38,366 bases of DNA from a virus. The DNA lies in the IMG/VR virus record IMGVR_UViG_3300043466_001801, positions 1 to 38,366 of that record; one strand, 5' to 3'. The translations under genes and the position numbers were made by a program. This document shows positions 20,563 to 27,202 of this stretch, piece after piece (the first letter of the stretch is position 1; each line of letters begins with the position of its first letter). The notes below the pieces were generated by a model that was not told the DNA's origin, searched no databases, and saw nothing but the letters and a program-made list of their open reading frames with translations.

Positions 20563-20928
20563 ATGAAATACATAATAACGGAAACTAAATTAAATCAAAC
20601 GGTTAAAAATTATCTAAACCGCACTTTGAATGTTGAGAATATTAATTGGACTCGTTTAACCGATGAATGGGGTGATGAACAAGATGCGATTGAATTTTAT
20701 TCAGGTGATTATATAGATGATGAAACATTATTTAGATTGTATGGTAAAGACTATTGGAATAAAAATTCCGACTATAGAAAACCATTAAGCCCAATGTTAT
20801 ATATCGAAAACCAAGAGCTTCTTAACTCATTAGAAGGTTATTTTAACGATAATTGGAAAGAAGGATTTAAAGAATGGTTTGTTGAAACTTTCAAAATGCC
20901 AGTTAACACAGTAGATTATTACTTATGA
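20563..20928 (+). CDS. MKYIITET-family protein
   Basis: The 121-residue protein begins MKYIITETKLNQTVKNYLNR. An acidic, aromatic body (DEWGDEQDAIEFYSGDYIDD) leads to a C-terminal NWKEGFKEWFVETFKMPV. Cotranscribed within a five-gene run and overlapping the next start by ATGA. Function unknown. Confidence 0.8.
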   Translation: MKYIITETKLNQTVKNYLNRTLNVENINWTRLTDEWGDEQDAIEFYSGDYIDDETLFRLYGKDYWNKNSDYRKPLSPMLYIENQELLNSLEGYFNDNWKEGFKEWFVETFKMPVNTVDYYL

Positions 20929-21257
20929 TAAACGATTCTCAAATTAAAGGACTTGAAAAATTAGTTAATAGTGATGTTATTAAAAGCATCTATCCGGTTA
21001 TTGATGAGATTGAAATCCATAATAGTGATAACCCTTTTGAATATCTTGAAGATACATTACATCTGAACATTTATTTGAATAACCCTGAGGCAAATAAAAA
21101 TAATCTATGGGATAAATTTAATTTTGATGAACATTACTTGGCCGACCATCACATTCGAAAATTATTACCTTATCTTGGAATTGATAATAATAAAACATCA
21201 ATAAGGTTTAGAGTATATGATACAAATTTTGATGTGATTAGCACTAACGATTTTTAA
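20925..21257 (+). CDS. Hypothetical protein
   Basis: The 110-residue acidic protein, MINDSQIKGLEKLVNSDVIK..., has EIEIHNSDNPFEYLEDTLHL then NIYLNNPEANKN, comparable in pattern to the protein at 10149. It ends RFRVYDTNFDVIST. Function unknown. Confidence 0.74.
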   Translation: MINDSQIKGLEKLVNSDVIKSIYPVIDEIEIHNSDNPFEYLEDTLHLNIYLNNPEANKNNLWDKFNFDEHYLADHHIRKLLPYLGIDNNKTSIRFRVYDTNFDVISTNDF

Positions 21258-21258
21258 T

Positions 21259-21465
21259 ATGGATTTTTTAAAATTTGCAATAGTTTGGATGGGTTCCAAT
21301 TTGGCGGTTCCATTTTGGGTTGTCGGTCATGTTCATTTAACTGTGAATGTTTATGAAGATATTCATGAAATAATTGCATCATTCGGAATGAATATTTTGG
21401 TTTTGATGGCATTTTGGTTGGAATGGAAAAAACATAAAAAAGAGGGTGATGAAAGTAATAGTTAA
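21259..21465 (+). CDS. Small two-helix membrane protein
   Basis: The 68-residue protein has two hydrophobic stretches (FAIVWMGSNLAVPFWVVGHV, residues 6-25; and a second at about 39-55, ASFGMNILVLMAFWLEW) and a short charged tail (KKHKKEGDESNS). The first carries a His-Val-His in its end. The size and topology fit a small inner-membrane protein, possibly holin-like or superinfection-related, without proof. It overlaps the next gene by 17 bases. Confidence 0.75.
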   Translation: MDFLKFAIVWMGSNLAVPFWVVGHVHLTVNVYEDIHEIIASFGMNILVLMAFWLEWKKHKKEGDESNS

Positions 21466-21844
21466 ACAAAATCAATTAAGTAAATTTCTTACTAAGTTTT
21501 TAAGTGAGGATGGGAAAGAATATAACCCAACAATGATTGTGAAATTTTTAAAATATCTTCATATAATTGGTAAAGATGAGGAAATTGGTTTATATATACT
21601 TAATCAAATCAAAAAAGAAAATTTAACAAATTATGACATCAATCATGATTTTTTAAATACGGAAATAACATTTTCAATTAAAAGTTTCCCTTTCAAATTA
21701 TTAGCAGATAAAATAATATTTAACGGAGGTGGTCGTGATATGGAATTTACTTTAACATCCCCAATCCTCGGAAATGATGTTGAATTGGATGTTAGTTATC
21801 GTGTATTGAAAAAAATACACTCACAATTATTTAATTATCGATAA
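21449..21844 (+). CDS. Tagged hypothetical protein (MKVIVKQNQ N-terminus)
   Basis: The 131-residue protein starts at ATG 21449 (a GTG lies 3 bases earlier), inside the preceding gene. The leader MKVIVKQNQLSKFLTKFLSE resembles MEIILKQSQ at 6900, with L-S-E at 18-20. The body has a helical first half and strands (TEITFSIKSFPFKLLADKII, ELDVSYRVLKKI). Function unknown. Confidence 0.75.
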   Translation: MKVIVKQNQLSKFLTKFLSEDGKEYNPTMIVKFLKYLHIIGKDEEIGLYILNQIKKENLTNYDINHDFLNTEITFSIKSFPFKLLADKIIFNGGGRDMEFTLTSPILGNDVELDVSYRVLKKIHSQLFNYR

Positions 21845-21895
21845 CTAATTACATTCTACAATTAAAGATTATATTACAAAAAAAAACAAGATATT

Positions 21896-22090
21896 ATGTC
21901 AAATTTAACACAAGCGGAAAAAGCAAGATTATATAATGATATGCTTTTCAGATATCAAAGATTACAAGAGGAAGTAAGACAAATAAAAGCGGCGAACTTC
22001 GAATTGTCAGATAAAGACCAACAAAGAGTTAATCAACTTGAAACAACAATGAAAAGATTGTATAATGATACTCAAAAATTATATCTTTAA
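21896..22090 (+). CDS. Small coiled-coil protein
   Basis: The 64-residue protein is almost entirely helical: MSNLTQAEKARLYNDMLFRY, then heptad-like QEEVRQIKAANFELSDKDQQ and a final helix with KRLYNDTQKLYL. The clean pattern argues for a real gene with its own terminator. A small oligomerising phage protein is likely; function unknown. Confidence 0.78.
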   Translation: MSNLTQAEKARLYNDMLFRYQRLQEEVRQIKAANFELSDKDQQRVNQLETTMKRLYNDTQKLYL

Positions 22091-22092
22091 AA

Positions 22093-22121
22093 AAAAAACC
22101 TAATATAATAGGTTTTTTTTT
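22093..22121 (+). terminator. Hairpin terminator AAACCTA/TAGGTTT + T run
   Basis: A short stem flanked by A and T runs, so it could work in both directions. Confidence 0.75.
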
Positions 22122-22148
22122 GTTTTGAATATTTATCTAATAACAATA

Positions 22149-22155
22149 TATTTAT
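22149..22155 (+). promoter_or_regulatory. TATTTAT promoter motif adjacent to start codon
   Basis: ATATTTATT with 4 bases before ATG 22160. Confidence 0.6.
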
Positions 22156-22159
22156 TAGT

Positions 22160-22660
22160 ATGGGAAGTAGAAGATTTACAATTACAGAATCAGAAAAAAA
22201 AACAATCAAAAAATTATATATGATTGAACAATCTGAAGAAAAAGATGATAGAAAATTCTGTCATAGTGGAAATGTTAAAAATTTAGAAGATATTGTGGGT
22301 AATGACGATATGGAGGATTATATCGAAGGAGTTTCTATTCGTAAAAACGGTATTAATGGTTTAGTCGACAGATTAGAATTGTTGAAAACTCTTAGATTAC
22401 ACCCAAAAATTTCGGACGGTGGAGAACATTTATCATCTGAAATAATGAATCACCTTAAAGCTTATAAACCTTACAATTATTTTGATGAAACTAAAAAAGA
22501 GTGTAATAAAGTGATGGATAAGATTATTGAACTTTATAAAGAAAATGAATATGGTGAAGAGTTAGTTAAAGATATTGAAAAAGTTTATGCGATGCATCAC
22601 TTATCCCCAAGAGCAAAAGAATTTTTAAAACACGGAATTTCAATTATTAAAGGTCAATAA
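22160..22660 (+). CDS. Tagged hypothetical protein (FTITESE N-terminus)
   Basis: The 166-residue protein begins MGSRRFTITESEKKTIKKLY, with I-T-E at 8-10 shifted three residues relative to MKYIITE, and LYMIEQ soon after. The rest is charged and helical, with DRKFCHSGNVKNLEDIVGND and MHHLSPRAKEFLKHG. I recall similar F-x-I-(T/S)-E-S-E starts in large-phage proteins. Function unknown. Confidence 0.78.
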   Translation: MGSRRFTITESEKKTIKKLYMIEQSEEKDDRKFCHSGNVKNLEDIVGNDDMEDYIEGVSIRKNGINGLVDRLELLKTLRLHPKISDGGEHLSSEIMNHLKAYKPYNYFDETKKECNKVMDKIIELYKENEYGEELVKDIEKVYAMHHLSPRAKEFLKHGISIIKGQ

Positions 22661-22680
22661 GTTGAATTTATAAAAAAAAA

Positions 22681-22687
22681 TATTTAT
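22681..22687 (+). promoter_or_regulatory. TATTTAT motif before a leader hairpin
   Basis: TATTTATCAT lies 34 bases before ATG 22722, with a terminator-like hairpin in between. Confidence 0.4.
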
Positions 22688-22691
22688 CATT

Positions 22692-22720
22692 AGTGTTCCA
22701 TTTAGGGACACTTTTTTTTT
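22692..22720 (+). terminator. Hairpin + T run directly before a start codon
   Basis: AGTGTTCC (22692-22699) pairs with GGGACACT (22705-22712), with one G-T wobble, around ATTTA, then nine T residues up to TATG. It may end the upstream unit, or act in the leader of the DUF2452-like gene. Confidence 0.7.
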
Positions 22721-22721
22721 T

Positions 22722-23105
22722 ATGTCAACACAATCACACATTGATAAGGTAGAATTAAAAACGAATTTACTTTCGTATCCGTCTCATGTCGGTGCTCCAA
22801 AAATAGAACCGACCGATTTAACATCGTTTAAAAGAAACGGAACCGACCGGGTAAATAAGATTTACAACACAAAATATAAAGAACTACTACGAGACGCTGA
22901 GAACCTCTATAATACATTTTTAATCAATCAAGAGGTCTATGAGTCATCTTATAGATTTGAACCGATTATAGGTCAAATTTACCACTTATATAAAGATAAT
23001 AAAGGTAGGAAGTTCTTGTCTTTAATTGAACCATCAACATGGAGACAACAACATCTCTATTCGGTAATTTTAAATTCTGATATGACATGGACAAAGATAG
23101 AGTAA
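22722..23105 (+). CDS. DUF2452-like protein
   Basis: The 127-residue protein shows the order of conserved segments of DUF2452 (human C1orf50-type) proteins: an N-terminal region with YPSHVGAPKIEPTD, a helix AENLYNTFLINQEVY, then RFEPIIGQIYHLYKDNKG, FLSLIEPSTW and a final YSVILNSDMTWTKIE. Members are known from Bacteroidota and eukaryotes with no assigned activity. Length is normal. The next gene overlaps its 3' end by 19 bases. Confidence 0.75.
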   Translation: MSTQSHIDKVELKTNLLSYPSHVGAPKIEPTDLTSFKRNGTDRVNKIYNTKYKELLRDAENLYNTFLINQEVYESSYRFEPIIGQIYHLYKDNKGRKFLSLIEPSTWRQQHLYSVILNSDMTWTKIE

Positions 23106-23341
23106 AACAATTATGTGAGACAATTTTGGAGATGTCATTTAGTGGAACGACAATATGTGATTTTGATATGACACCAACTTATGATTACGACAATAAGAAT
23201 AATATGTGGGTTCCGTATTCACACGCATTATTTATTCAAGTTAAGTCAGATAATTCAATGATGATAGGTCAAGGTACAAGAGACATACAAACCACCTTAG
23301 AAGGTTTGTTGGGTTTCGAGTGTTGTATAGATTTTGCCTAA
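23087..23341 (+). CDS. Hypothetical protein
   Basis: The 84-residue acidic protein starts at ATG 23087 within the DUF2452-like gene. It has CDFDMTPTYDYDNKNNMWVP, SHALFIQVKSDNSMMIGQG and a C-terminal LLGFECCIDFA. It contains four cysteines, two adjacent. Function unknown. Confidence 0.72.
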   Translation: MDKDRVKQLCETILEMSFSGTTICDFDMTPTYDYDNKNNMWVPYSHALFIQVKSDNSMMIGQGTRDIQTTLEGLLGFECCIDFA

Positions 23342-23358
23342 CTAGTTCTAGTACTAGT
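23341..23358. repeat. Three CTAGT hexamers (ACTAGT-TCTAGT-ACTAGT)
   Basis: Tandem hexamers right after the previous stop; the outer two are self-complementary and can pair. A T-rich stretch follows (TTATTTTTGTTTTTTTA), so the element may be a terminator. Confidence 0.5.
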
Positions 23359-23464
23359 GCTTATTTTTGTTTTTTTATTAATTTTATTATTATATTATTA
23401 TTCTATTAAGAATAATAATTATTCCCGTAATGACCAAAATTCTAATTTTTTATTAACATTCGTA
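23359..23464. other. AT-rich intergenic segment with an 11-bp hairpin
   Basis: No gene is seen. ATTATTATTCT (23394-23404) and AGAATAATAAT (23409-23419) form a perfect stem around ATTA. No protein-coding or tRNA signal is seen. Confidence 0.5.
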
Positions 23465-23475
23465 TATTTATTTAT
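23465..23475 (+). promoter_or_regulatory. Two overlapping TATTTAT motifs
   Basis: TATTTATTTAT gives copies at 23465-23471 and 23469-23475, 14 bases before ATG 23490. Confidence 0.5.
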
Positions 23476-23489
23476 AAAATGTTGAGAAT

Positions 23490-23792
23490 ATGCAAAATGA
23501 TTCCCTTTGGACAGTTTTAATAACCGCAATCACCGTATTAGGTTCGGCAAGTGCTTGGAGATTTTACGAAAAAAGAGCTATAAGAAAAGAAAAAGATGAA
23601 GATTTTATCAGACATGATTGTCGTGATAGAATTGGAAAATTAGAGGTATTATTACAAGAAAGTTCAAAAGAAAAAGATAGTATGAGAGAAACTATTTTGA
23701 AACTTACCGAACAAGTTGCTCAATTGGCAATCAAAGTTGAATTTTTACAAAAAGAAAATAACGAATTACATCAAGCGTTAAATACAAAATAA
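23490..23792 (+). CDS. Membrane-anchored coiled-coil protein
   Basis: The 100-residue protein has an N-terminal hydrophobic helix (LWTVLITAITVLGSASAWRF, residues 6-25), a basic hinge (EKRAIRKEKDED) and a coiled coil over residues 45-97 (GKLEVLLQESSKEKDSMRET and QLAIKVEFLQKENNELHQAL). This layout is common in phage spanin- and lysis-related proteins and in small structural proteins. It is not next to the endolysin. Function unknown. Confidence 0.78.
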   Translation: MQNDSLWTVLITAITVLGSASAWRFYEKRAIRKEKDEDFIRHDCRDRIGKLEVLLQESSKEKDSMRETILKLTEQVAQLAIKVEFLQKENNELHQALNTK

Positions 23793-23793
23793 T

Positions 23794-24078
23794 TTAGACA
23801 TCAAACCTAACATAGGTTTTAAGATTTAATTCCGGAAAAAAATATACCACGGCATCTTGTAATAGAATATGAGCTAAAACATCATTAGTAGTTTCTTCTG
23901 TTATTATATCTCCCAAAATTACCACCGCTTCTATCATAATACAATTATCCTTCACACCCATATTAAGGGTGTGAAGTTTAATTCGAGAATTTTTCCCATA
24001 AAATTCTTGAACCGCATCACCACGAAAGTCATTAATGTAGTTCTCAATTAATTTAAAAAATCTGCGTTTATTGTCCAT
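23794..24078 (-). CDS. Hypothetical protein
   Basis: The 94-residue protein starts at ATG 24078 (MDNKRRFFKLIENYINDFRG), chosen because TATTTAT on the minus strand ends 7 bases upstream. It has helical starts, then KLHTLNMGVKDNCIMIEAVV (near 45-64) and a C-terminal YFFPELNLKTYVRFDV. A convergent plus-strand gene ends one base away. Function unknown. Confidence 0.75.
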   Translation of the reverse strand: MDNKRRFFKLIENYINDFRGDAVQEFYGKNSRIKLHTLNMGVKDNCIMIEAVVILGDIITEETTNDVLAHILLQDAVVYFFPELNLKTYVRFDV

Positions 24079-24085
24079 TATAACA

Positions 24086-24092
24086 ATAAATA
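24086..24092 (-). promoter_or_regulatory. TATTTAT promoter motif (minus strand)
   Basis: Seven bases before ATG 24078. Confidence 0.55.
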
Positions 24093-24119
24093 TAAGATTT
24101 TTTAACCGATAAAACAATA

Positions 24120-24272
24120 CTATCGTTTCTTACCCTGTCCAACGTTCTTTTTCAAATAATTTTTTGAACTTTTTAACTTTGAACTTTTTGTTTTGGAATG
24201 AATTCCCGGACGTTTAACTTTCGGTTTATCTAATTTTACTGAAGAGTTCGAAGATGTGTTTGACTTTGCCAT
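24120..24272 (-). CDS. 50-residue basic conserved-type phage peptide
   Basis: The peptide begins MAKSNTSSNSSVKLDKPKVK, continues RPGIHSKTKSSKLKSS and ends KNYLKKNVGQGKKR. It is Lys/Ser-rich and has no hydrophobic core, so it is likely disordered or nucleic-acid binding. I recall similar KRPGIHSKTK peptides in Bacteroidota phages. It has its own TATTTAT region. Function unknown. Confidence 0.7.
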   Translation of the reverse strand: MAKSNTSSNSSVKLDKPKVKRPGIHSKTKSSKLKSSKNYLKKNVGQGKKR

Positions 24273-24285
24273 TATTTTAACTTTT

Positions 24286-24296
24286 ATAAATAAATA
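24286..24296 (-). promoter_or_regulatory. Two overlapping TATTTAT motifs (minus strand)
   Basis: ATAAATAAATA on the plus strand, 13 bases before ATG 24272 on the minus strand. Confidence 0.5.
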
Positions 24297-24411
24297 TCAC
24301 AATACTAAATCTTTATAATGGAAAATTTTTGTGAAAAACAGGTGTTTAATGGAAAAAAAGATTAAAATTGGGCGATAATAGAATTTATAATGGAAAATGA
24401 AATTTTTTTGA

Positions 24412-24418
24412 TATTTAT
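24412..24418 (+). promoter_or_regulatory. TATTTAT promoter motif
   Basis: GATATTTATA, 23 bases before ATG 24442. Confidence 0.5.
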
Positions 24419-24441
24419 AAGTAAGTAAATTACCAAATATT

Positions 24442-24693
24442 ATGAAAAAATTTTTTAGTGAGTTATTCAATGATAATAACTCAATTAACGAGAAAAGCGT
24501 TGTTGGATTTTTAGCTTTTGTTATGATGGTTATTTTCGCATTAGCGGATATAATTACCGGATACATTGGTAAAGACCTAGTGATTAATGATTTTATATTT
24601 AACGCATTTATGTGGTTAGTGTTAGGGTCATTTGGTATCGGTTCAGTTGACAAATGGATTAATAAAACTAAAGACGAAACAACGGAAGATTAA
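24442..24693 (+). CDS. Holin candidate, two TM helices
   Basis: The 83-residue protein has a short charged N-terminus (MKKFFSELFNDNNSINEKS), TM1 near residues 20-40 (VVGFLAFVMMVIFALADIIT), a short loop and TM2 near 50-68 (FIFNAFMWLVLGSFGIGSVD), ending with the charged KWINKTKDETTED. Size, topology and charged tail fit a phage holin, and it lies 3.6 kb from the endolysin. Holins have no conserved sequence, so this rests on topology only. Confidence 0.65.
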   Translation: MKKFFSELFNDNNSINEKSVVGFLAFVMMVIFALADIITGYIGKDLVINDFIFNAFMWLVLGSFGIGSVDKWINKTKDETTED

Positions 24694-24696
24694 ACC

Positions 24697-24722
24697 AAAA
24701 CCCCTTATTAAAGGGGTTTTTT
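24697..24722 (+). terminator. Hairpin terminator AAAACCCCTT/AAGGGGTTTT
   Basis: A 10-bp perfect stem with loop ATTA and TTTTTT. It follows the holin candidate. Confidence 0.88.
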
Positions 24723-24739
24723 ATTTTGAAATAATATTG

Positions 24740-24747
24740 TATATTTG
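24740..24747 (+). promoter_or_regulatory. Bacteroidota-type promoter box TATATTTG
   Basis: TATATTTG with just 4 bases before ATG 24752, implying a leaderless transcript. Confidence 0.65.
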
Positions 24748-24751
24748 TCCC

Positions 24752-24976
24752 ATGGCAATACAAATAGAAAAAAACACAAAAAGACAAGTAGTTTACGAGG
24801 ATAAAGAAACAACTACCATTTGGAAGTATGACTCATCTATAACAACTTTTGGACCTGTGGAGGTCGAAATTCGGTATAAAAAGGGGTATGAATGGTCTGA
24901 CCCAACTAAAAAGAAAACTTTAGGAGAATTAGTGAAAGAAGATAAGAAAACAAAAAGAAAATCAAAGAGTTCTTAA
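24752..24976 (+). CDS. Small basic hypothetical protein
   Basis: The 74-residue protein starts at ATG 24752, after the promoter. MAIQIEKNTKRQVVYEDKET is followed by strands (TTIWKYDSS, GPVEVEIRYKKGYEW) and a Lys-rich tail (KEDKKTKRKSKSS). It is probably a small beta-domain with a basic tail, perhaps nucleic-acid binding. It overlaps the convergent minus gene by 15 bases. Confidence 0.72.
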   Translation: MAIQIEKNTKRQVVYEDKETTTIWKYDSSITTFGPVEVEIRYKKGYEWSDPTKKKTLGELVKEDKKTKRKSKSS

Positions 24977-25600
24977 TTGTTTATCTATAAGTCGTTTTAA
25001 TGATATTAGAGTTTTCTTATCTAATTTTGGGATAAGTTTTTCGGTGTTTTCTAATAATTTTCTTGGACTACTGGATTCTTGAGTATTATTTGGAATATCC
25101 TTAACGGTTTGCACTTCCCAATTTTCGCTTTCCCAATTATCATAATCAGTATTTTTTAAAGTCCCACTGTAAGTATCCCAATCACCATTGCGGTATTGAT
25201 GGTAAAGAGAATCATAAACCCATCTTTTATCATATGATGAAAAAGTATTTTCATAAAATTCTGTGAAAGAGCAACGACCATCAACAGTGTATTCTACTAA
25301 ATAATCATTGGATTGAGGGATTACTAGACGTTCGATTAAAGAACTGTCATTAGTTTCATTTATTTTGGTAAGTAAATCCTGATTAGTTTCAATAAATTTA
25401 ATAAAAAATTGAATATCTTCCTCGACTACCGACTCATTAAAATAACTAGCAACTGATTCGAGAATCGATTCATTTTTCTCAATTACTGACTCATAATCAT
25501 CAGTAATATCGTTCCAATCAAATTCATCCTCAATAAGTTTATTTGAGATGAAGACTAATTGTTTTTTAGGGAATCTTGAAAATGTACTTTGGTCTGCCAT
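24962..25600 (-). CDS. Acidic hypothetical protein
   Basis: The 212-residue, strongly acidic protein, MADQSTFSRFPKKQLVFISN..., is helical in its first half (ESILESVASYFNESVVEEDI), has an aromatic middle (RWVYDSLYHQYRNGDWDTYS) and a Lys/Leu-rich terminal helix (TLISLKRLIDKQLRTL). A minus-strand TATTTAT lies 4 bases before its ATG. Not recognised. Confidence 0.78.
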   Translation of the reverse strand: MADQSTFSRFPKKQLVFISNKLIEDEFDWNDITDDYESVIEKNESILESVASYFNESVVEEDIQFFIKFIETNQDLLTKINETNDSSLIERLVIPQSNDYLVEYTVDGRCSFTEFYENTFSSYDKRWVYDSLYHQYRNGDWDTYSGTLKNTDYDNWESENWEVQTVKDIPNNTQESSSPRKLLENTEKLIPKLDKKTLISLKRLIDKQLRTL

Positions 25601-25604
25601 ACTA

Positions 25605-25611
25605 ATAAATA
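25605..25611 (-). promoter_or_regulatory. TATTTAT promoter motif adjacent to start codon (minus strand)
   Basis: TATTTATTAGTATG on the minus strand, 4 bases before ATG 25600; sequence is the same as at 12127 and 22149. Confidence 0.6.
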
Positions 25612-25616
25612 TAACA

Positions 25617-25639
25617 AAAGGTGGTTATTTACCACCTTT
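25617..25639 (-). terminator. Hairpin enclosing the stop codon of the upstream gene
   Basis: AAAGGTGGT/ACCACCTTT 9-bp stem around a loop that contains the TAA of the gene ending at 25625, then TTGTTATATTTATT on the minus strand. It probably ends the upstream operon before the TATTTAT unit. Confidence 0.55.
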
Positions 25640-25918
25640 CATATCTTTTAAATAATCCACAATTTCTTGTAGTTTATCCGAGTTTTCCGGATTTATGATA
25701 AATTCATCGAACGCTCCAAATCTTGATTGTCTTCCCAAAATATATTTAACACCATATTTAACTCGTTCCCAAAAAGGTCTCTTAGTTAAGTGAATGTGAA
25801 AATAACACATTGGATATGTTAGACCATAATCATCTTCACCATTATCATAATAAACAACTACTTGATGTTCAGTTGAATGGCATTCACATATGAATAAATC
25901 AGTTTTTTTATTTCCCAT
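25625..25918 (-). CDS. Small protein with CxC-H motif
   Basis: The 97-residue protein begins MGNKKTDLFICECHSTEHQV, giving C-E-C-H near residues 11-14 and two more His residues (EH, FHIH at about 41-44). This pattern could hold a metal. Later basic segments (TKRPFWERVKYGVKYILGRQ) precede an acidic helix. I recall similar short proteins in phages, with no function. It sits 1 base after the phosphoesterase gene in the same operon. Confidence 0.77.
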   Translation of the reverse strand: MGNKKTDLFICECHSTEHQVVVYYDNGEDDYGLTYPMCYFHIHLTKRPFWERVKYGVKYILGRQSRFGAFDEFIINPENSDKLQEIVDYLKDMKGGK

Positions 25919-25919
25919 A

Positions 25920-26684
25920 TTATATAAAATTTACTTCATTAGTTTCCGGGTTCCAATCAATAGTCATTGGTTTTTGAGTGTAGATGTATCTTTCATCTAA
26001 TACCGCAGAGTTAAAGTGATGTGTGTCACCTTTTTTAACGTAACCATATCCGGTGTGGATGTGACCAACATTATGAATTTTAACATTTAATCTCTCTAAT
26101 CTTTCAACCAATAACTCACAACCCAAGTTATCATATCTGCGACCATCAACAGTATCTAAAATACCAAAAGCCGGACCGTGAGTTAATAAAATATCGGTAT
26201 CTTCAGGTATTCCTTCCCATTTACCAGCAAGTCCAAAACCATTTTTAGGTAGGTTAAATGCCCATCCGTGGAACTCAGGTTGCCAAGGACTACCATAAAT
26301 CTTAACTTCTCTCTCATCACCTACTTTAATTACCAATTCACTATCTTGAAGGTAAGTAATCCCTGAGTAGAACTCCAAAATTTCTTTTACTTTATCAACA
26401 TTGTCTTGGAATCCCCAATCGTGGTTCCCGGCAATAAATACCTTGTGAGTGTATCCCTCAATATTATTAAACCACTTACAGAACTCTCTGATTTCGTGTT
26501 CATAACCCATTGATGATAAATCCCCACTATGAAGTAATAAATCACCACCAGGTAAATCACCTGTGATTTGTTTATGTTTGTTGTGAGTGTCGCTCACCAT
26601 TGTTATTCTCATAATTTCTTTATTTTTTATTGGCCATTCTTTCGCTTTGTGTCTCGTTGAATGTCCTTTTGTGTTTTTATCCAT
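25920..26684 (-). CDS. Calcineurin-like metallophosphoesterase
   Basis: The 254-residue protein has the family signature in order: SDTH (Asp32, His34), LHSGDLS (Asp55), AGNHDWGF (Asn87, His88, Asp89), LLTHGPAF, and GHIHTGYG. These bind two metals in phosphatases and nucleases; the arrangement with FIAGNHDWGFQ and HGPAFGILDTV resembles the MPPED-type branch. Substrates may be phosphomonoesters, phosphodiesters or cyclic nucleotides, which the sequence does not decide. The first 25 residues are extra and polar. It overlaps the SGNH gene by 8 bases and is cotranscribed. Confidence 0.92.
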   Translation of the reverse strand: MDKNTKGHSTRHKAKEWPIKNKEIMRITMVSDTHNKHKQITGDLPGGDLLLHSGDLSSMGYEHEIREFCKWFNNIEGYTHKVFIAGNHDWGFQDNVDKVKEILEFYSGITYLQDSELVIKVGDEREVKIYGSPWQPEFHGWAFNLPKNGFGLAGKWEGIPEDTDILLTHGPAFGILDTVDGRRYDNLGCELLVERLERLNVKIHNVGHIHTGYGYVKKGDTHHFNSAVLDERYIYTQKPMTIDWNPETNEVNFI

Positions 26685-27183
26685 GTAAATTTATAATTTC
26701 CTCCTCAATTATTTTTATTATTTTTTTATAAATTGTTTTACTAATATGTGGGTCTCCGTACCCGATTGGAAGATTAATGATTTCCCCTCCCATATCCTCA
26801 AATTTCTTATAATATTTTTGGATTGTATTTTGATTATGTTTTCTAACATTTCCCCACCCCCATGAACCTTGAATAATGAAAATTTCAGCATTTGGAAAAG
26901 TTCGTTTTAGGGTTCTCATAAGTGTATCAATTCCTTTATCAATATAATAATCATTAACGCCTATACATACCGAAACTGATTTTATTTTTTTTGAGGTTGG
27001 GTATGATATCACTTTTTTATTTAATTCTTGAACCCCAATTCCTGCTTTTGATAATTTTCTAATATGTGTGATTTTAGTTGAGTATTTCGACATATAAAAC
27101 GTTTGTGAATCACCTATCAATATATGTTCTTGACCATAGGACAAAAATACAAAAAAGAATAATATCAACCTAATTAATATCAA
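26677..27183 (-). CDS. SGNH/GDSL hydrolase with signal peptide
   Basis: The 168-residue protein starts at TTG 27183 (no ATG nearby) and its first 17 residues, ILIRLILFFFVFLSYG, form a signal peptide. Motifs follow: LIGDSQTF (Ser26 in block I), GIGVQELN, IGVNDYY (block III, Asn77) and GDPHIS (Asp144, His146; the usual D-x-x-H is here D-x-H). The enzyme would be exported as an esterase or deacylase, perhaps on cell-envelope or capsule acyl groups. It overlaps the phosphoesterase gene. Confidence 0.82.
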   Translation of the reverse strand: MILIRLILFFFVFLSYGQEHILIGDSQTFYMSKYSTKITHIRKLSKAGIGVQELNKKVISYPTSKKIKSVSVCIGVNDYYIDKGIDTLMRTLKRTFPNAEIFIIQGSWGWGNVRKHNQNTIQKYYKKFEDMGGEIINLPIGYGDPHISKTIYKKIIKIIEEEIINLHG

Positions 27184-27202
27184 AATTATTTAAATTTAAA
27201 TT

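Noticed and set aside
24300-24411. Small genes in TTTATAATGGAAAAT repeats
   Set aside because: The ORFs are 15 codons or shorter and the two copies are not in a conserved frame.
24297-24653. Minus-strand 118-residue ORF opposite the holin candidate
   Set aside because: Overlaps the holin gene antisense, uses repetitive AT-rich sequence and lacks any motif.
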